A stretch of 19,701 bases of DNA from Gemmatimonadota bacterium (GTDB taxonomy: Bacteria; Gemmatimonadota; Gemmatimonadetes; Palauibacterales; Palauibacteraceae): positions 1-19,701 of the forward strand of contig JAUVTH010000009.1 in assembly GCA_030601615.1 (NCBI GenBank). Direction: 5' to 3'. The translations under genes and the position numbers were made by a program. Positions within the stretch are counted from its first letter, which is position 1. The number at the start of each line of letters is the position of its first letter. This document shows positions 1 to 6,407 of this stretch, in pieces. The notes under the pieces are model-generated. The model was given only the letters and a program-made list of their open reading frames with translations. It searched no databases and was not told where the DNA came from.

Positions 1-544
1 CGCCGGCATGCGGGACCAGGCGAAGACGATCAACTTCGCCACGATCTACGGGCAGGGGCCGGTCGCGCTGGCGGCACAGCTCGGGATCAGCCGGGCGCAG
101 GCACACGAGTTCATCGAGGGCTACTTCGCGCGCTTCGCGGGAGTGCGCCGCTACCTGGACGAGATGAAGGACCAGGCGCGCGAGCGTGGATACGTCGAGA
201 CCCTCCTCGGCCGGCGCCGCTACATCCCCGAGATCCGTTCCCGCAACCCGGGTGTGCGCGGGTTCGGCGAGAGGCTGGCCACGAACTCACCCATCCAGGG
301 GACGGCGGCTGATCTCATCAAGATCGCCATGATCCAGCTTCACGATCGCCTGGCCGCGGGCGACACGGGCGCCCGCATGCTGCTTCAGGTGCACGACGAG
401 CTGCTGCTCGAGGTGCCCGAGGCGGCGGTCAAAGAGACGCGGGCTATCGTGCGCGAGGAGATGGAAGGCGCGATCGAGCTGGACGTTCCACTCAAGGTGG
501 ACGTGGGGGTCGGACGGAGCTGGTACGACAGCAAGGGGGGCTAG
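1..544 (+). CDS. polA: DNA polymerase I, C-terminal end (partial)
   Basis: This is the 3' end of a family A DNA polymerase gene; the 5' part lies outside the window and the codon phase starts at base 2. The visible 180 or so residues are the end of the fingers and the palm. The O-helix motif B is present near the start as R-DQA-K-TINF-ATI-YG, with the Arg, Lys, Phe and Tyr that bind the incoming dNTP. Motif C, QVHDELLLE, is at about residue 127 after the first visible Met and carries the catalytic Asp-Glu pair. The Phe in TINF matches the residue that, in E. coli Pol I, discriminates against dideoxynucleotides. The protein fills gaps in replication and repair. The stop codon (542-544) sits inside an inverted repeat that may end the transcript. 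The exonuclease domains cannot be judged from this piece. Confidence 0.96.
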   Translation, partial: AGMRDQAKTINFATIYGQGPVALAAQLGISRAQAHEFIEGYFARFAGVRRYLDEMKDQARERGYVETLLGRRRYIPEIRSRNPGVRGFGERLATNSPIQGTAADLIKIAMIQLHDRLAAGDTGARMLLQVHDELLLEVPEAAVKETRAIVREEMEGAIELDVPLKVDVGVGRSWYDSKGG

Positions 545-570
545 GCGCGTGAGCGGGGCGAGCGTCTAGC
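540..570 (+). terminator. Hairpin at the end of polA
   Basis: GCTAGGCGC (540-548) and GCGTCTAGC (562-570) form a 9-bp stem with one G-U pair around a 13-base loop. The polA stop codon lies in the left arm. There is no T-tract after it, so it is only a candidate terminator or mRNA-end stabiliser. Read on the minus strand the G-U pair becomes a C-A mismatch, so the fold favours the polA transcript. Confidence 0.45.
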
Positions 571-574
571 GGCT

Positions 575-1606
575 TCAGCTGCCAGCCTCCGCCTCCGCGT
601 AAGCCTTGAAGCTCTTGAGCTGCGACCGGGCAGCCTTCCTCGTGCCGTCCTCCAGCAGCTTACGCTTGATCCCACCCACGTTGCCATCGAAGCGAAGCCG
701 CTGCGTGAGGAGGACGTAAACGCCCTTCGACGGATCGTCATCCGAGGCCGGCAGGGCGGCGAAAGCTTTTACCCCTGCCTGAATGTAGTGGCTGGCATAG
801 ATCTGCTTGCTCACCATGAGGGCATCGGGGCTCTCCACCCCGCCCCGGATGGTCATGTGATGGATAATCAGGGTGGGCTTGAGGCTCAGGTCTTCGACCG
901 TCCAGTAGAACAGGTGCTCGGCTCCCGGCCATTCGCCCGCCGGATAGTTCTCCACGTAGCGATAGAACTCACTGTCGTATTCGATCAGGAGGTCGGTCTG
1001 TCGGAGCAGGATGTCGAGGCCCTCGGCGACGCTCTGCGTCTCCTTCTTGTCCGCGTAGACGGCGAGAGCGTCCGTCCCGCTTTCCTTGTACCCGCGCAGG
1101 TACGCCGCCAGCCAGCCAGCCACGAAGGCGTTCACCTGGCCGGCTGGGTCGGAAGCAGACCAGTCCACGCTCTCGTGAAGGGACTCAATGCCGCTGGCGG
1201 TCAGCCGCACGGCGCAGTCCCCGACCTTGCACTTCTTGAGATCCTTGATGTCGCCGTCCGGCAGGCGAAGTGTCGCCGCGTCCTCCCATGTCGGGTCATC
1301 CGAGAACACGCCAACCTGCAGGACCTGTTCGTTCCGCCGCACGAGTCCTGCCACGTCCCGGGCCATGCTTCGGATACCCTCCGCGGTGACCCCGATGTGA
1401 ACGATCGCGAGGAGCGTCACCTCGGTAGGATCATCCGCCTTCGGAGTCCACACGATCGGTTGCCCGCTGTCCAGCTTCGCGATGTCGTCGCTCGAGAGGC
1501 CGGCTTCCTGGAGCCATTGGTGCACCGATTGGCTGAGAACAACCCCGGGCGTGAGACCGATGAGGGCAGCCAGCACAAGCAGTCGAAACTTCACGTGTGT
1601 GCGCAC
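575..1606 (-). CDS. Secreted protein of unknown function, 343 aa
   Basis: I do not recognise a named family. The start is GTG with AAGGAG eight bases upstream. The N-terminus is a typical Sec signal peptide: basic MRTHVKFR, a hydrophobic stretch of about 15 residues, and likely cleavage near VVLSQS. The mature protein looks soluble and single-domain. Distinctive patches are CKVGDC near residue 127, with two cysteines that could form a disulfide, YADKKETQSVAEG in the middle, HLFYWTVEDLSLKP, and KQIYASHYIQAG towards the C-terminus. From memory these patches resemble conserved segments of an uncharacterised secreted family in Acidobacteria and Deltaproteobacteria; I cannot verify that here. It converges on polA and is divergent from the SUI1-like gene, so it appears to be a single-gene transcript acting in the periplasm or outside. 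Confidence 0.85.
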   Translation of the reverse strand: MRTHVKFRLLVLAALIGLTPGVVLSQSVHQWLQEAGLSSDDIAKLDSGQPIVWTPKADDPTEVTLLAIVHIGVTAEGIRSMARDVAGLVRRNEQVLQVGVFSDDPTWEDAATLRLPDGDIKDLKKCKVGDCAVRLTASGIESLHESVDWSASDPAGQVNAFVAGWLAAYLRGYKESGTDALAVYADKKETQSVAEGLDILLRQTDLLIEYDSEFYRYVENYPAGEWPGAEHLFYWTVEDLSLKPTLIIHHMTIRGGVESPDALMVSKQIYASHYIQAGVKAFAALPASDDDPSKGVYVLLTQRLRFDGNVGGIKRKLLEDGTRKAARSQLKSFKAYAEAEAGS

Positions 1607-1666
1607 GGGGATGGCTCCTTTTCGGCGTCGGGTCGCCGTTTTCTGTCGATTGGATCACACACGGCC

Positions 1667-1672
1667 TACGTT
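1667..1672 (+). promoter_or_regulatory. Possible -10 element of a leaderless SUI1 transcript
   Basis: TACGTT lies five bases before the ATG at 1678 and no Shine-Dalgarno sequence precedes that ATG. Transcription would then begin at or next to the start codon. I see no convincing -35 element at 16-18 bases upstream, so support is weak. Confidence 0.25.
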
Positions 1673-1677
1673 ATGGT

Positions 1678-2046
1678 ATGCCACGCAAGCAGAGAAGCAA
1701 CCGCGGCCTCGTCTACTCCACCGACACCGGTCGCACATGCCCGGAATGCCGCCGGCCTGTGGCGGAGTGCCGGTGCAGGGAGAAGACTGCCCGCGCCCCG
1801 GCCGGTGACGGCATCGTGCGCGTCGGACGGCAGACAAAAGGACGGAAGGGCAAGGGAGTAACTGTCGTCACGGGACTCCCGCTCGCACAGGCGGAACTCG
1901 AGGGGCTCGCCCGCGACCTCAAGAGGAAGTGCGGTTCGGGCGGCACCGTGCGCGACGGCGTCATCGAGATCCAGGGCGAGCATCGGGACCTGCTGGTGGC
2001 GGAGCTCACACGGCGGCGGTTCACTGTGCGGCGGGCCGGGGGCTGA
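1678..2046 (+). CDS. yciH: SUI1/eIF1-like translation factor (YciH family)
   Basis: A 122-residue protein with the SUI1 fold in its C-terminal two thirds. GKGVTVVTGL (residues 58-67) and GSGGTVRDGVIEIQG (86-100), followed by a helical HRDLLVAEL segment, are the conserved beta-hairpin and core motifs of eIF1 and bacterial YciH. These proteins bind the small ribosomal subunit; in E. coli YciH has been linked to initiation fidelity and stress-time inhibition of translation. Residues 21-33 hold a cysteine cluster (C21, C24, C31, C33; CPEC...CRC) that could bind zinc. The chosen ATG gives the usual family length; longer in-frame reading back to 1597 runs into the divergent neighbour's control region. 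There is no Shine-Dalgarno sequence. An intrinsic terminator follows at 2077-2108, so the gene is probably monocistronic. Confidence 0.9.
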   Translation: MPRKQRSNRGLVYSTDTGRTCPECRRPVAECRCREKTARAPAGDGIVRVGRQTKGRKGKGVTVVTGLPLAQAELEGLARDLKRKCGSGGTVRDGVIEIQGEHRDLLVAELTRRRFTVRRAGG

Positions 2047-2076
2047 TGAATGCGAGCGAGCTGCCAGCGTCCGTTG

Positions 2077-2108
2077 GTCTCCTGAAACGTTTCAGCTGAG
2101 ACGTTTTT
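2077..2108 (+). terminator. Rho-independent terminator after the SUI1-like gene
   Basis: GTCTC (2077-2081) pairs with GAGAC (2098-2102), enclosing the 14-base palindrome CTGAAACGTTTCAG (2082-2095), with a two-base bulge on the right side. The stem of about ten pairs is followed after one base by five T residues (2104-2108). This is the clearest intrinsic terminator in the window and sits 30 bases after the SUI1-like stop codon. Confidence 0.8.
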
Positions 2109-2190
2109 CCGGACCCACCTTCCCTCCTCCCGCGCCTTCTGATTACCATTGCATGGTCGGATACAGGCGACCCCATCCCTGGAGGCACCC

Positions 2191-2751
2191 ATGGTCCCGA
2201 TTCTGTCGCTGTGGCTCCCGATCCTTCTCTCCGCCATCCTCGTGTTCGCGGCGAGCTCCATCATCCACATGGCTCTCGGCTACCACAACAGCGATTATTC
2301 AAAGCTGCCAAACGAGGAAGGCGTGATGGACGCCCTGCGGCCGTTCAACCTGCCGCCCGGCGAGTACGTCTTTCCGAAACCGGACAGCCACAAGCAGATG
2401 GGCGAGCCCGAGTTCGTTCAGAAGATGGAAGCAGGGCCAATGGCGTTCATGACCGTGCTGCCGGCAGGAGCGCCGAAGATGGGAGGGCAGCTCGTCCAGT
2501 GGTTCGTGTACAGCGTGATCGTGGGAGTATTCGCGGCGTACGTAGCGAGCCGCGCCGCCGGGCCAAACCCTGAGTACCTCGACGTCTTCCGTTTCACGGG
2601 CGCCACGGCGTTCTTCTGCTACGCCGTGGCCGGCTGGCAGGCTTCGATCTGGTACAAGCGGGCGTGGAGCACGACGTTGAAGAACACATTTGATGGGCTG
2701 GTCTACGCTCTGCTGACGGCGGGGGCGTTTGGGTGGCTGTGGCCGAGCTGA
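2191..2751 (+). CDS. Conserved-looking membrane protein of unknown function, 186 aa
   Basis: The ATG at 2191 has GGAGG five bases upstream (2181-2185), which decides the start. I see four hydrophobic segments: residues 4-26, about 101-120, 132-150 and 166-184. Between the first and second is a polar stretch of about 70 residues with HMALGYHNSDYSKLPNE, ALRPFNLPPGEYVFP and a Met-rich GPMAFMTVLPAG. The first segment is followed by HMALGYHNSDY and the third ends in GWQASIWYKRAW, residues that may be functionally important. I cannot assign a family or substrate. It is the first of three co-directional genes (next gene 44 bases on), which suggests an operon; a small hairpin with arms GGCGAG/CTCGCC (2753-2758, 2771-2776) lies in that gap. 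Confidence 0.85.
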   Translation: MVPILSLWLPILLSAILVFAASSIIHMALGYHNSDYSKLPNEEGVMDALRPFNLPPGEYVFPKPDSHKQMGEPEFVQKMEAGPMAFMTVLPAGAPKMGGQLVQWFVYSVIVGVFAAYVASRAAGPNPEYLDVFRFTGATAFFCYAVAGWQASIWYKRAWSTTLKNTFDGLVYALLTAGAFGWLWPS

Positions 2752-2795
2752 TGGCGAGCAGTCGAAAGCTCTCGCCTGGCGACGAGGAGTGAGAG

Positions 2796-3065
2796 ATGCC
2801 TGTAGAAGTAATCGTGCTGATCTTAGGTACGCTGCTTGGCATCGGAGGGATCATCCTCGCGGGGCAGCGCATGCAGTACCGGCACAAGGAGCGCCTGGTG
2901 AGCCAGACCGACCCCGATGCTGTGAAACAGCTCAGGGAGGTCGTCCAGGACCTGCAGGAGGAGGTGCGGAGCCTGCAGGATTCATCCTCAGACTTCGACG
3001 CACGCCTGGAATTCACGGAGCGTCTGTTGTCGAAGCCGAGGACCGCCGAACCCAACGTCGACTGA
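2796..3065 (+). CDS. Small membrane-anchored coiled-coil protein, 89 aa
   Basis: Residues 3-22 form one N-terminal transmembrane helix (VEVIVLILGTLLGIGGIILA). A short basic linker (QRMQYRHKERL) follows, then a heptad-rich helix, roughly residues 42-77 (VKQLREVVQDLQEEVRSLQD). The layout, one helix in the inner membrane and a cytoplasmic coiled coil, resembles PspB of the phage-shock system, but no PspA or PspC lies nearby, so I do not name it so. The ATG has GAGGAG six bases upstream. The next gene starts 12 bases downstream, so the two are probably co-transcribed. Confidence 0.8.
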   Translation: MPVEVIVLILGTLLGIGGIILAGQRMQYRHKERLVSQTDPDAVKQLREVVQDLQEEVRSLQDSSSDFDARLEFTERLLSKPRTAEPNVD

Positions 3066-3077
3066 CGGGGGATCAAG

Positions 3078-3536
3078 GTGCGCTCTGAAGCGACGACCGC
3101 TGAGCAGTACCTCGCCGGGCTTCCGGACGACCGTCGGGAAGCGATCGAGGCCGTACGAACCGTGATCCTCCACAACCTGCCCGCCGGCTACGAAGAGACC
3201 ATGAACTGGGGGATGATCACTTATCAGATCCCGCTTGAGACGTACCCCGACACGTACAACAAGCAGCCGCTCATGTTCGCGGCGCTGGCCTCGCAGAAGA
3301 ACTACATGGCCGTGTACCTGACGGGGATCTACGTATCCGACGAGGCGCGGGACGAGTTCGAGAAGGCGTACAGGGCGACCGGGAAGCGCTTCGATGTGGG
3401 CAAGTCGTGCGTCCGGTTTCGGAAGCTCGACGACCTTCCGCTGGACTTGATTGGTCAGACGATCGCGGCGGTGCCGATGGAACGGCTGATCGCGCGGGTC
3501 GAAGAAGGCGGGTCCGCAAGGAAAAGCAAACGCTGA
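3078..3536 (+). CDS. DUF1801 (YdhG-like) domain protein
   Basis: A 152-residue soluble protein that looks like the DUF1801/YdhG family. The typical beginning is a helix with TAEQYLAGLPDDRREAIEAV, then LPAGYEETMNWGMITYQIP (residues 34-52), in which the gate-like W and G-M-I-T-Y are characteristic, then FAALASQKNYMAVYLTG (67-83) and GKSCVRFRKLDDLP (108-121). The biochemical role of the family is not established; some members have an iron-chaperone/frataxin-like annotation. The GTG start is the only plausible one before the conserved domain, 12 bases after the previous stop, and coupling to the upstream gene may help translation. It converges on the outer-membrane protein gene. Confidence 0.86.
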   Translation: MRSEATTAEQYLAGLPDDRREAIEAVRTVILHNLPAGYEETMNWGMITYQIPLETYPDTYNKQPLMFAALASQKNYMAVYLTGIYVSDEARDEFEKAYRATGKRFDVGKSCVRFRKLDDLPLDLIGQTIAAVPMERLIARVEEGGSARKSKR

Positions 3537-3537
3537 C

Positions 3538-3571
3538 GGGCCGAGCCGCGTATGTCGCTACAGCGGCGCCC
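3538..3571. terminator. Convergent-gene hairpin between the DUF1801 gene and the barrel gene
   Basis: GGGC (3538-3541) plus GCCGC (3545-3549) pair with GCGGC (3563-3567) plus GCCC (3568-3571), a nine-pair stem with a three-base bulge and a 13-base loop. The stop codon of the minus-strand gene (3558-3560) falls in the loop. No T-tract follows on either strand, so it is a candidate bidirectional terminator only. Confidence 0.4.
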
Positions 3572-5723
3572 GCCAGGCCGGGTTCACGGAGACCATCCAC
3601 TCCCACTCGCCGTTGTCGAGGCCGCGGGCTGCGTCCACCCGCACCAGGTCCCAGAACAGGGAGATGCCGGCGCCGATGGACGGCCGCACGCCGCCTGACT
3701 CGGTCACCCCGAATCTCTCCGCGGCGTCCCGCGAGACCATCGTGATCTCTGTCCAGCCGATCGCTCCCAGGATGCGTGCACGGAGCCAGGGCGCTGCTAC
3801 CTCGCGGGACACGGCGGCCAGGGCGTACATCGCCTGGTCGCCCCCCCACGGCCGGAATCCGTAGCCCGGCACGGTGCTCCGACCGCCGATCAGAACCAGG
3901 CGTTGCTCCGGCAGCGTGCCCGTGGCCAGGGCGATCGAGCCGGCGGCCTCCCACTGCCAGACAGCGTCGGGATCCGGGGGTGTGGCTTCGAAGGAGGCTG
4001 CCCAGCGCGTGTATCCGAAGTCTCCCCCCGTCGCGAGCTGCGAGCGGAACGCGACGCTCCACACGGCGGCGAGAGCGGACCCGAAGTGCTTGGTCAGCTC
4101 CAGGTCCAGATGCGGGTCCGTACCGTTGGTGATCGGCCGGACCGGGCGCGGCTCCGCCGAACCTATGGTCCCGGCGACGAGCTCAGCTGTGCGCTGTTCC
4201 TCCCACACGGCGGTCACGGTACCGGTCCACGACCCGACGGGGCTCGACGCCGAGAGTGCCAGGCCATCCCTGAAGTACGGGTCGGTGTAGTCATCTCCGC
4301 GAAACGCCGCACCGAAAGTCGATACGAGGCCGGCGGCAGCCTTGAAGGGTCCGATATCGGTGTATCGCTCGATGTACCCGTCCAGTTTGAGGGTGGCCTG
4401 TCCCACACTCTGACGGACCTCCATGGCCGCTTCCGGTTTCGCCAGAGCGAAGGCATATCCAGCCCACCCGTATACGGTAGTCCGGCCGGCAGCGCGCCAG
4501 CTCATACCGGCGCCGAGCAACACACCCTCCGCTCGCCGGTACCGGAAGCCCGAAGACAGGTCGGGCAGGAAGAACCGGAGTCGGGCGTTGCCGCCGAGGT
4601 AGCGACCCGCAGCGATCGAGATGGCCTCCCTCCGCACCTTCTCGAAGCGTGCTGAATCCTCGGGGGCGTACTCATCCGTGATCCGTATTTCCTCATACTG
4701 CCAGCCCGCGTAGCGCTCCAGTTCGTCGGGAGGGAGGGCTGCCACCCGGTGACCCCCGCGCACACGGTAGTGCGGGTCCGGATCGAGGTTGTAGTCCAGG
4801 ATCTCGAAGTTGGAACGAATCGTCGTGGCGAACGGAATGTCCATCCAGCTCACCTGCCGGCGGATCTCTACCCGCTGGCGGACGGGAAGCCACCAGCGGC
4901 GATCCACCCAGCCGTTCACCAACACGAGGCTCACGCTGCTCACGGTCGGATCCACGTAGGAGCTTGGCGTGAACGAGGCCGTCATCCGGGCGATGGCCAG
5001 TGTCTCGTAGTCCATGTCCAGCGTTCCCACCACGCCGGGGTCATCCTGGCAGGCGGGCCGCACCTGGATGCGATACACCTGCGACGTGTGCGGCCCGACC
5101 ATGACGCCCGTGGAGTCGACGAGCCGATACTGATAGTAGTCGGTGGCGCCGTTCGCGATCGGGTGGAGGACGTCCTTTACCTCGTCTCCTTCGCCGACTT
5201 CGATCGTCCGACCGAAATTTTCCATCACCAGGCTGAGGTGGTCGATGTGGTAGTGGATCCGCGTCGGAGCCCAGCTCACCTTGCGGCGGCCGACCAGGGT
5301 CTGAAGCGAGCCGCGTCCACGGGCCCACTCCAGTTGGAGGGCGATCCGGTCCGTGCGAATGATCTGCTCGCCGCCGAAGTCACCGAAGTCGGCCAGGAAA
5401 TCGACGTGGCCCTCGGCATAGGCGTCGAATGCCCGCAAGGTCGAGTCGGAATAGGCGTTCTCACGCTCGATCGCGGCTTCACGAACCATGCGAAGGACAC
5501 GCGGAGCGTCCCAACCGGGAGCCGAGGCGTCCGGGTAGGGTCGGCATTCAGGCTCGGTGGTCTGCGCGACGAGTGTCGATGGGTCAAGAGCCTGCGCCGC
5601 AGCGGCGAGCACGAACGCGAGCCATATGGCGAGCGGGATCGGGCTCGTGGCACGATTCGGTCGGATCAGTGGCAGGGCCGCGGCAGTGGGCCCACTTCTC
5701 GGAAGCGGTTGTCGGTCACACAC
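3558..5723 (-). CDS. Outer-membrane beta-barrel protein with a periplasmic N-terminal domain, 721 aa
   Basis: The N-terminus has a long basic region, then a hydrophobic segment (IPLAIWLAFVLAAAAQAL, about residues 29-46) and an AQTTEPEC cleavage region. Residues of about 70-370 look like a periplasmic beta-rich domain, with repeated strand patterns such as YRLVDSTGV, VVGTLDMDYETLAIARM and RRQVSWMDIPFATTIRSNFEILDY. The remaining 350 residues have alternating hydrophobic strands with aromatic girdles and end in WMVSVNPAWRAPL, typical of an outer-membrane barrel. Near residue 615 the motif GGRSTVPGYGFRPWGGDQ resembles the loop-6 region of Omp85/bacterial surface antigen proteins, with VPGY in place of VRGY or VRGF. 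I infer a DUF5686- or surface-antigen-like outer-membrane protein; substrate unknown. The GTG start has no Shine-Dalgarno sequence and no other in-frame ATG or GTG precedes the signal peptide. A RemA-like gene lies 72 bases upstream on the same strand. Confidence 0.85.
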   Translation of the reverse strand: MCDRQPLPRSGPTAAALPLIRPNRATSPIPLAIWLAFVLAAAAQALDPSTLVAQTTEPECRPYPDASAPGWDAPRVLRMVREAAIERENAYSDSTLRAFDAYAEGHVDFLADFGDFGGEQIIRTDRIALQLEWARGRGSLQTLVGRRKVSWAPTRIHYHIDHLSLVMENFGRTIEVGEGDEVKDVLHPIANGATDYYQYRLVDSTGVMVGPHTSQVYRIQVRPACQDDPGVVGTLDMDYETLAIARMTASFTPSSYVDPTVSSVSLVLVNGWVDRRWWLPVRQRVEIRRQVSWMDIPFATTIRSNFEILDYNLDPDPHYRVRGGHRVAALPPDELERYAGWQYEEIRITDEYAPEDSARFEKVRREAISIAAGRYLGGNARLRFFLPDLSSGFRYRRAEGVLLGAGMSWRAAGRTTVYGWAGYAFALAKPEAAMEVRQSVGQATLKLDGYIERYTDIGPFKAAAGLVSTFGAAFRGDDYTDPYFRDGLALSASSPVGSWTGTVTAVWEEQRTAELVAGTIGSAEPRPVRPITNGTDPHLDLELTKHFGSALAAVWSVAFRSQLATGGDFGYTRWAASFEATPPDPDAVWQWEAAGSIALATGTLPEQRLVLIGGRSTVPGYGFRPWGGDQAMYALAAVSREVAAPWLRARILGAIGWTEITMVSRDAAERFGVTESGGVRPSIGAGISLFWDLVRVDAARGLDNGEWEWMVSVNPAWRAPL

Positions 5724-5729
5724 GGAGGA

Positions 5730-5758
5730 TGAATACCGGCAAGTGCGGCGGGAGTTTC
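5730..5758 (-). promoter_or_regulatory. Possible leaderless promoter of the barrel gene
   Basis: On the minus strand TATTCA (5735-5730) lies six bases before the GTG start, the spacing expected if transcription begins at the start codon. A hexamer GAAACT (5758-5753) is 17 bases further upstream but matches the usual -35 poorly; it could suit an alternative sigma factor. Confidence 0.25.
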
Positions 5759-5795
5759 CTCACCGGAACGTCGGCTCACGGGCCTGCGGTCCGCG

Positions 5796-6197
5796 TCAAC
5801 TTTCCGCGAACAGGTCTTCCTGCGGGCCGGACTCGTCCCGGTCGCCGTCGCTGCCCAGGACCCCGAGCCGTCTCACCCAGAAGTCGACGTCGAAGCCGCC
5901 CTCCCGCTTCAGCATGCGCCGCAGCACGGGCGGAAGGTCGCTCAGCTCTCCGACGAGTCCCGCGAGCGCGGCGATGGCCTCGGCCGGGCGGGACATTTCG
6001 TCCACTCCGGCCATCGCGTTGAGGATGGTCTGCTCGGATCGCGAGGCGACCACCGGATCTTCGCGAGTCGCGACGTGGACTTCCGTGCGTCTTCCGGGAC
6101 CACGTCCCTCCTCGATGGGGAGGAGGCCGACGATCTCATCCGATCGCCAATACTTCCCATATCCTAGGTATATCATGCGTCCGGGCACGATCTCCAC
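5796..6197 (-). CDS. RemA/DUF370-like DNA-binding protein with C-terminal extension
   Basis: The first 60 or so residues resemble RemA (DUF370): MIYLGYGKYWRSDEIVGLLP matches the opening beta-strand and helix of the family (B. subtilis FINIGFGN...RMISIVSPES), and GRRTEVHVATREDPVVASRSEQTI matches its GRRTRAVVVMDSDHVILSAVQPETV end. RemA is a small oligomeric DNA-binding activator of biofilm-matrix and osmoprotection genes in Bacillus. Here about 70 extra residues follow, helical and ending in an acidic tail (DGDRDESGPQEDLFAES), so the protein is longer (133 aa) than the usual 85-90. The reading frame is open back to 6356, but the GTG at 6197 has GGAGG five bases upstream and places the conserved domain at the N-terminus. 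It is upstream of the outer-membrane barrel gene and divergent from the malic enzyme gene. Family membership is by eye. Confidence 0.72.
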   Translation of the reverse strand: MEIVPGRMIYLGYGKYWRSDEIVGLLPIEEGRGPGRRTEVHVATREDPVVASRSEQTILNAMAGVDEMSRPAEAIAALAGLVGELSDLPPVLRRMLKREGGFDVDFWVRRLGVLGSDGDRDESGPQEDLFAES

Positions 6198-6202
6198 AGC
6201 TG

Positions 6203-6207
6203 CCTCC
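6203..6207 (-). promoter_or_regulatory. Ribosome binding site that sets the RemA-like start
   Basis: GGAGG on the minus strand, five bases before the GTG at 6197. It argues against the 53-codon-longer reading to 6356. A TTGACA on the minus strand (6254-6249) is at a fitting distance for a promoter, but no good -10 lies 16-18 bases from it. Confidence 0.55.
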
Positions 6208-6407
6208 GGGAACGGGTGCTGCGGCAAGTTCTCCAGGGCCCGATGGGGTGTCAACCGGACCAGCGCGGATTCCACGAGAGCCCCGCACGGAGGCAGGGTA
6301 TTTGCGGTATCTTGAAGGACCCCCTTCGCGGGATCGGCGAGCGCCCGGCAGGACATTCAGAACGGGCCGCCGACCGAGGTAAGGACATCGAACTGGAGCG
6401 GGAACCC

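Noticed and set aside
788..1861. 357-codon open frame on the plus strand across the secreted-protein gene
   Set aside because: It is antisense to a signal-peptide-bearing gene with a Shine-Dalgarno sequence. Its composition (Arg, Pro, Ser, His rich) is that of a GC-rich shadow frame.
2796..3065. Naming the small coiled-coil membrane protein PspB
   Set aside because: Only the topology agrees; no PspA, PspC or PspF is present and I see no diagnostic motif.
4749..5732. 327-codon open frame on the plus strand across the barrel gene
   Set aside because: Opposite the signal peptide and periplasmic domain of the outer-membrane protein; residue mix rich in His, Val and Arg without structure.
6198..6356. 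N-terminal extension of the RemA-like frame by 53 codons
   Set aside because: The GTG at 6197 has an ideal GGAGG and puts the conserved domain at the N-terminus, while the extension has no conserved look.
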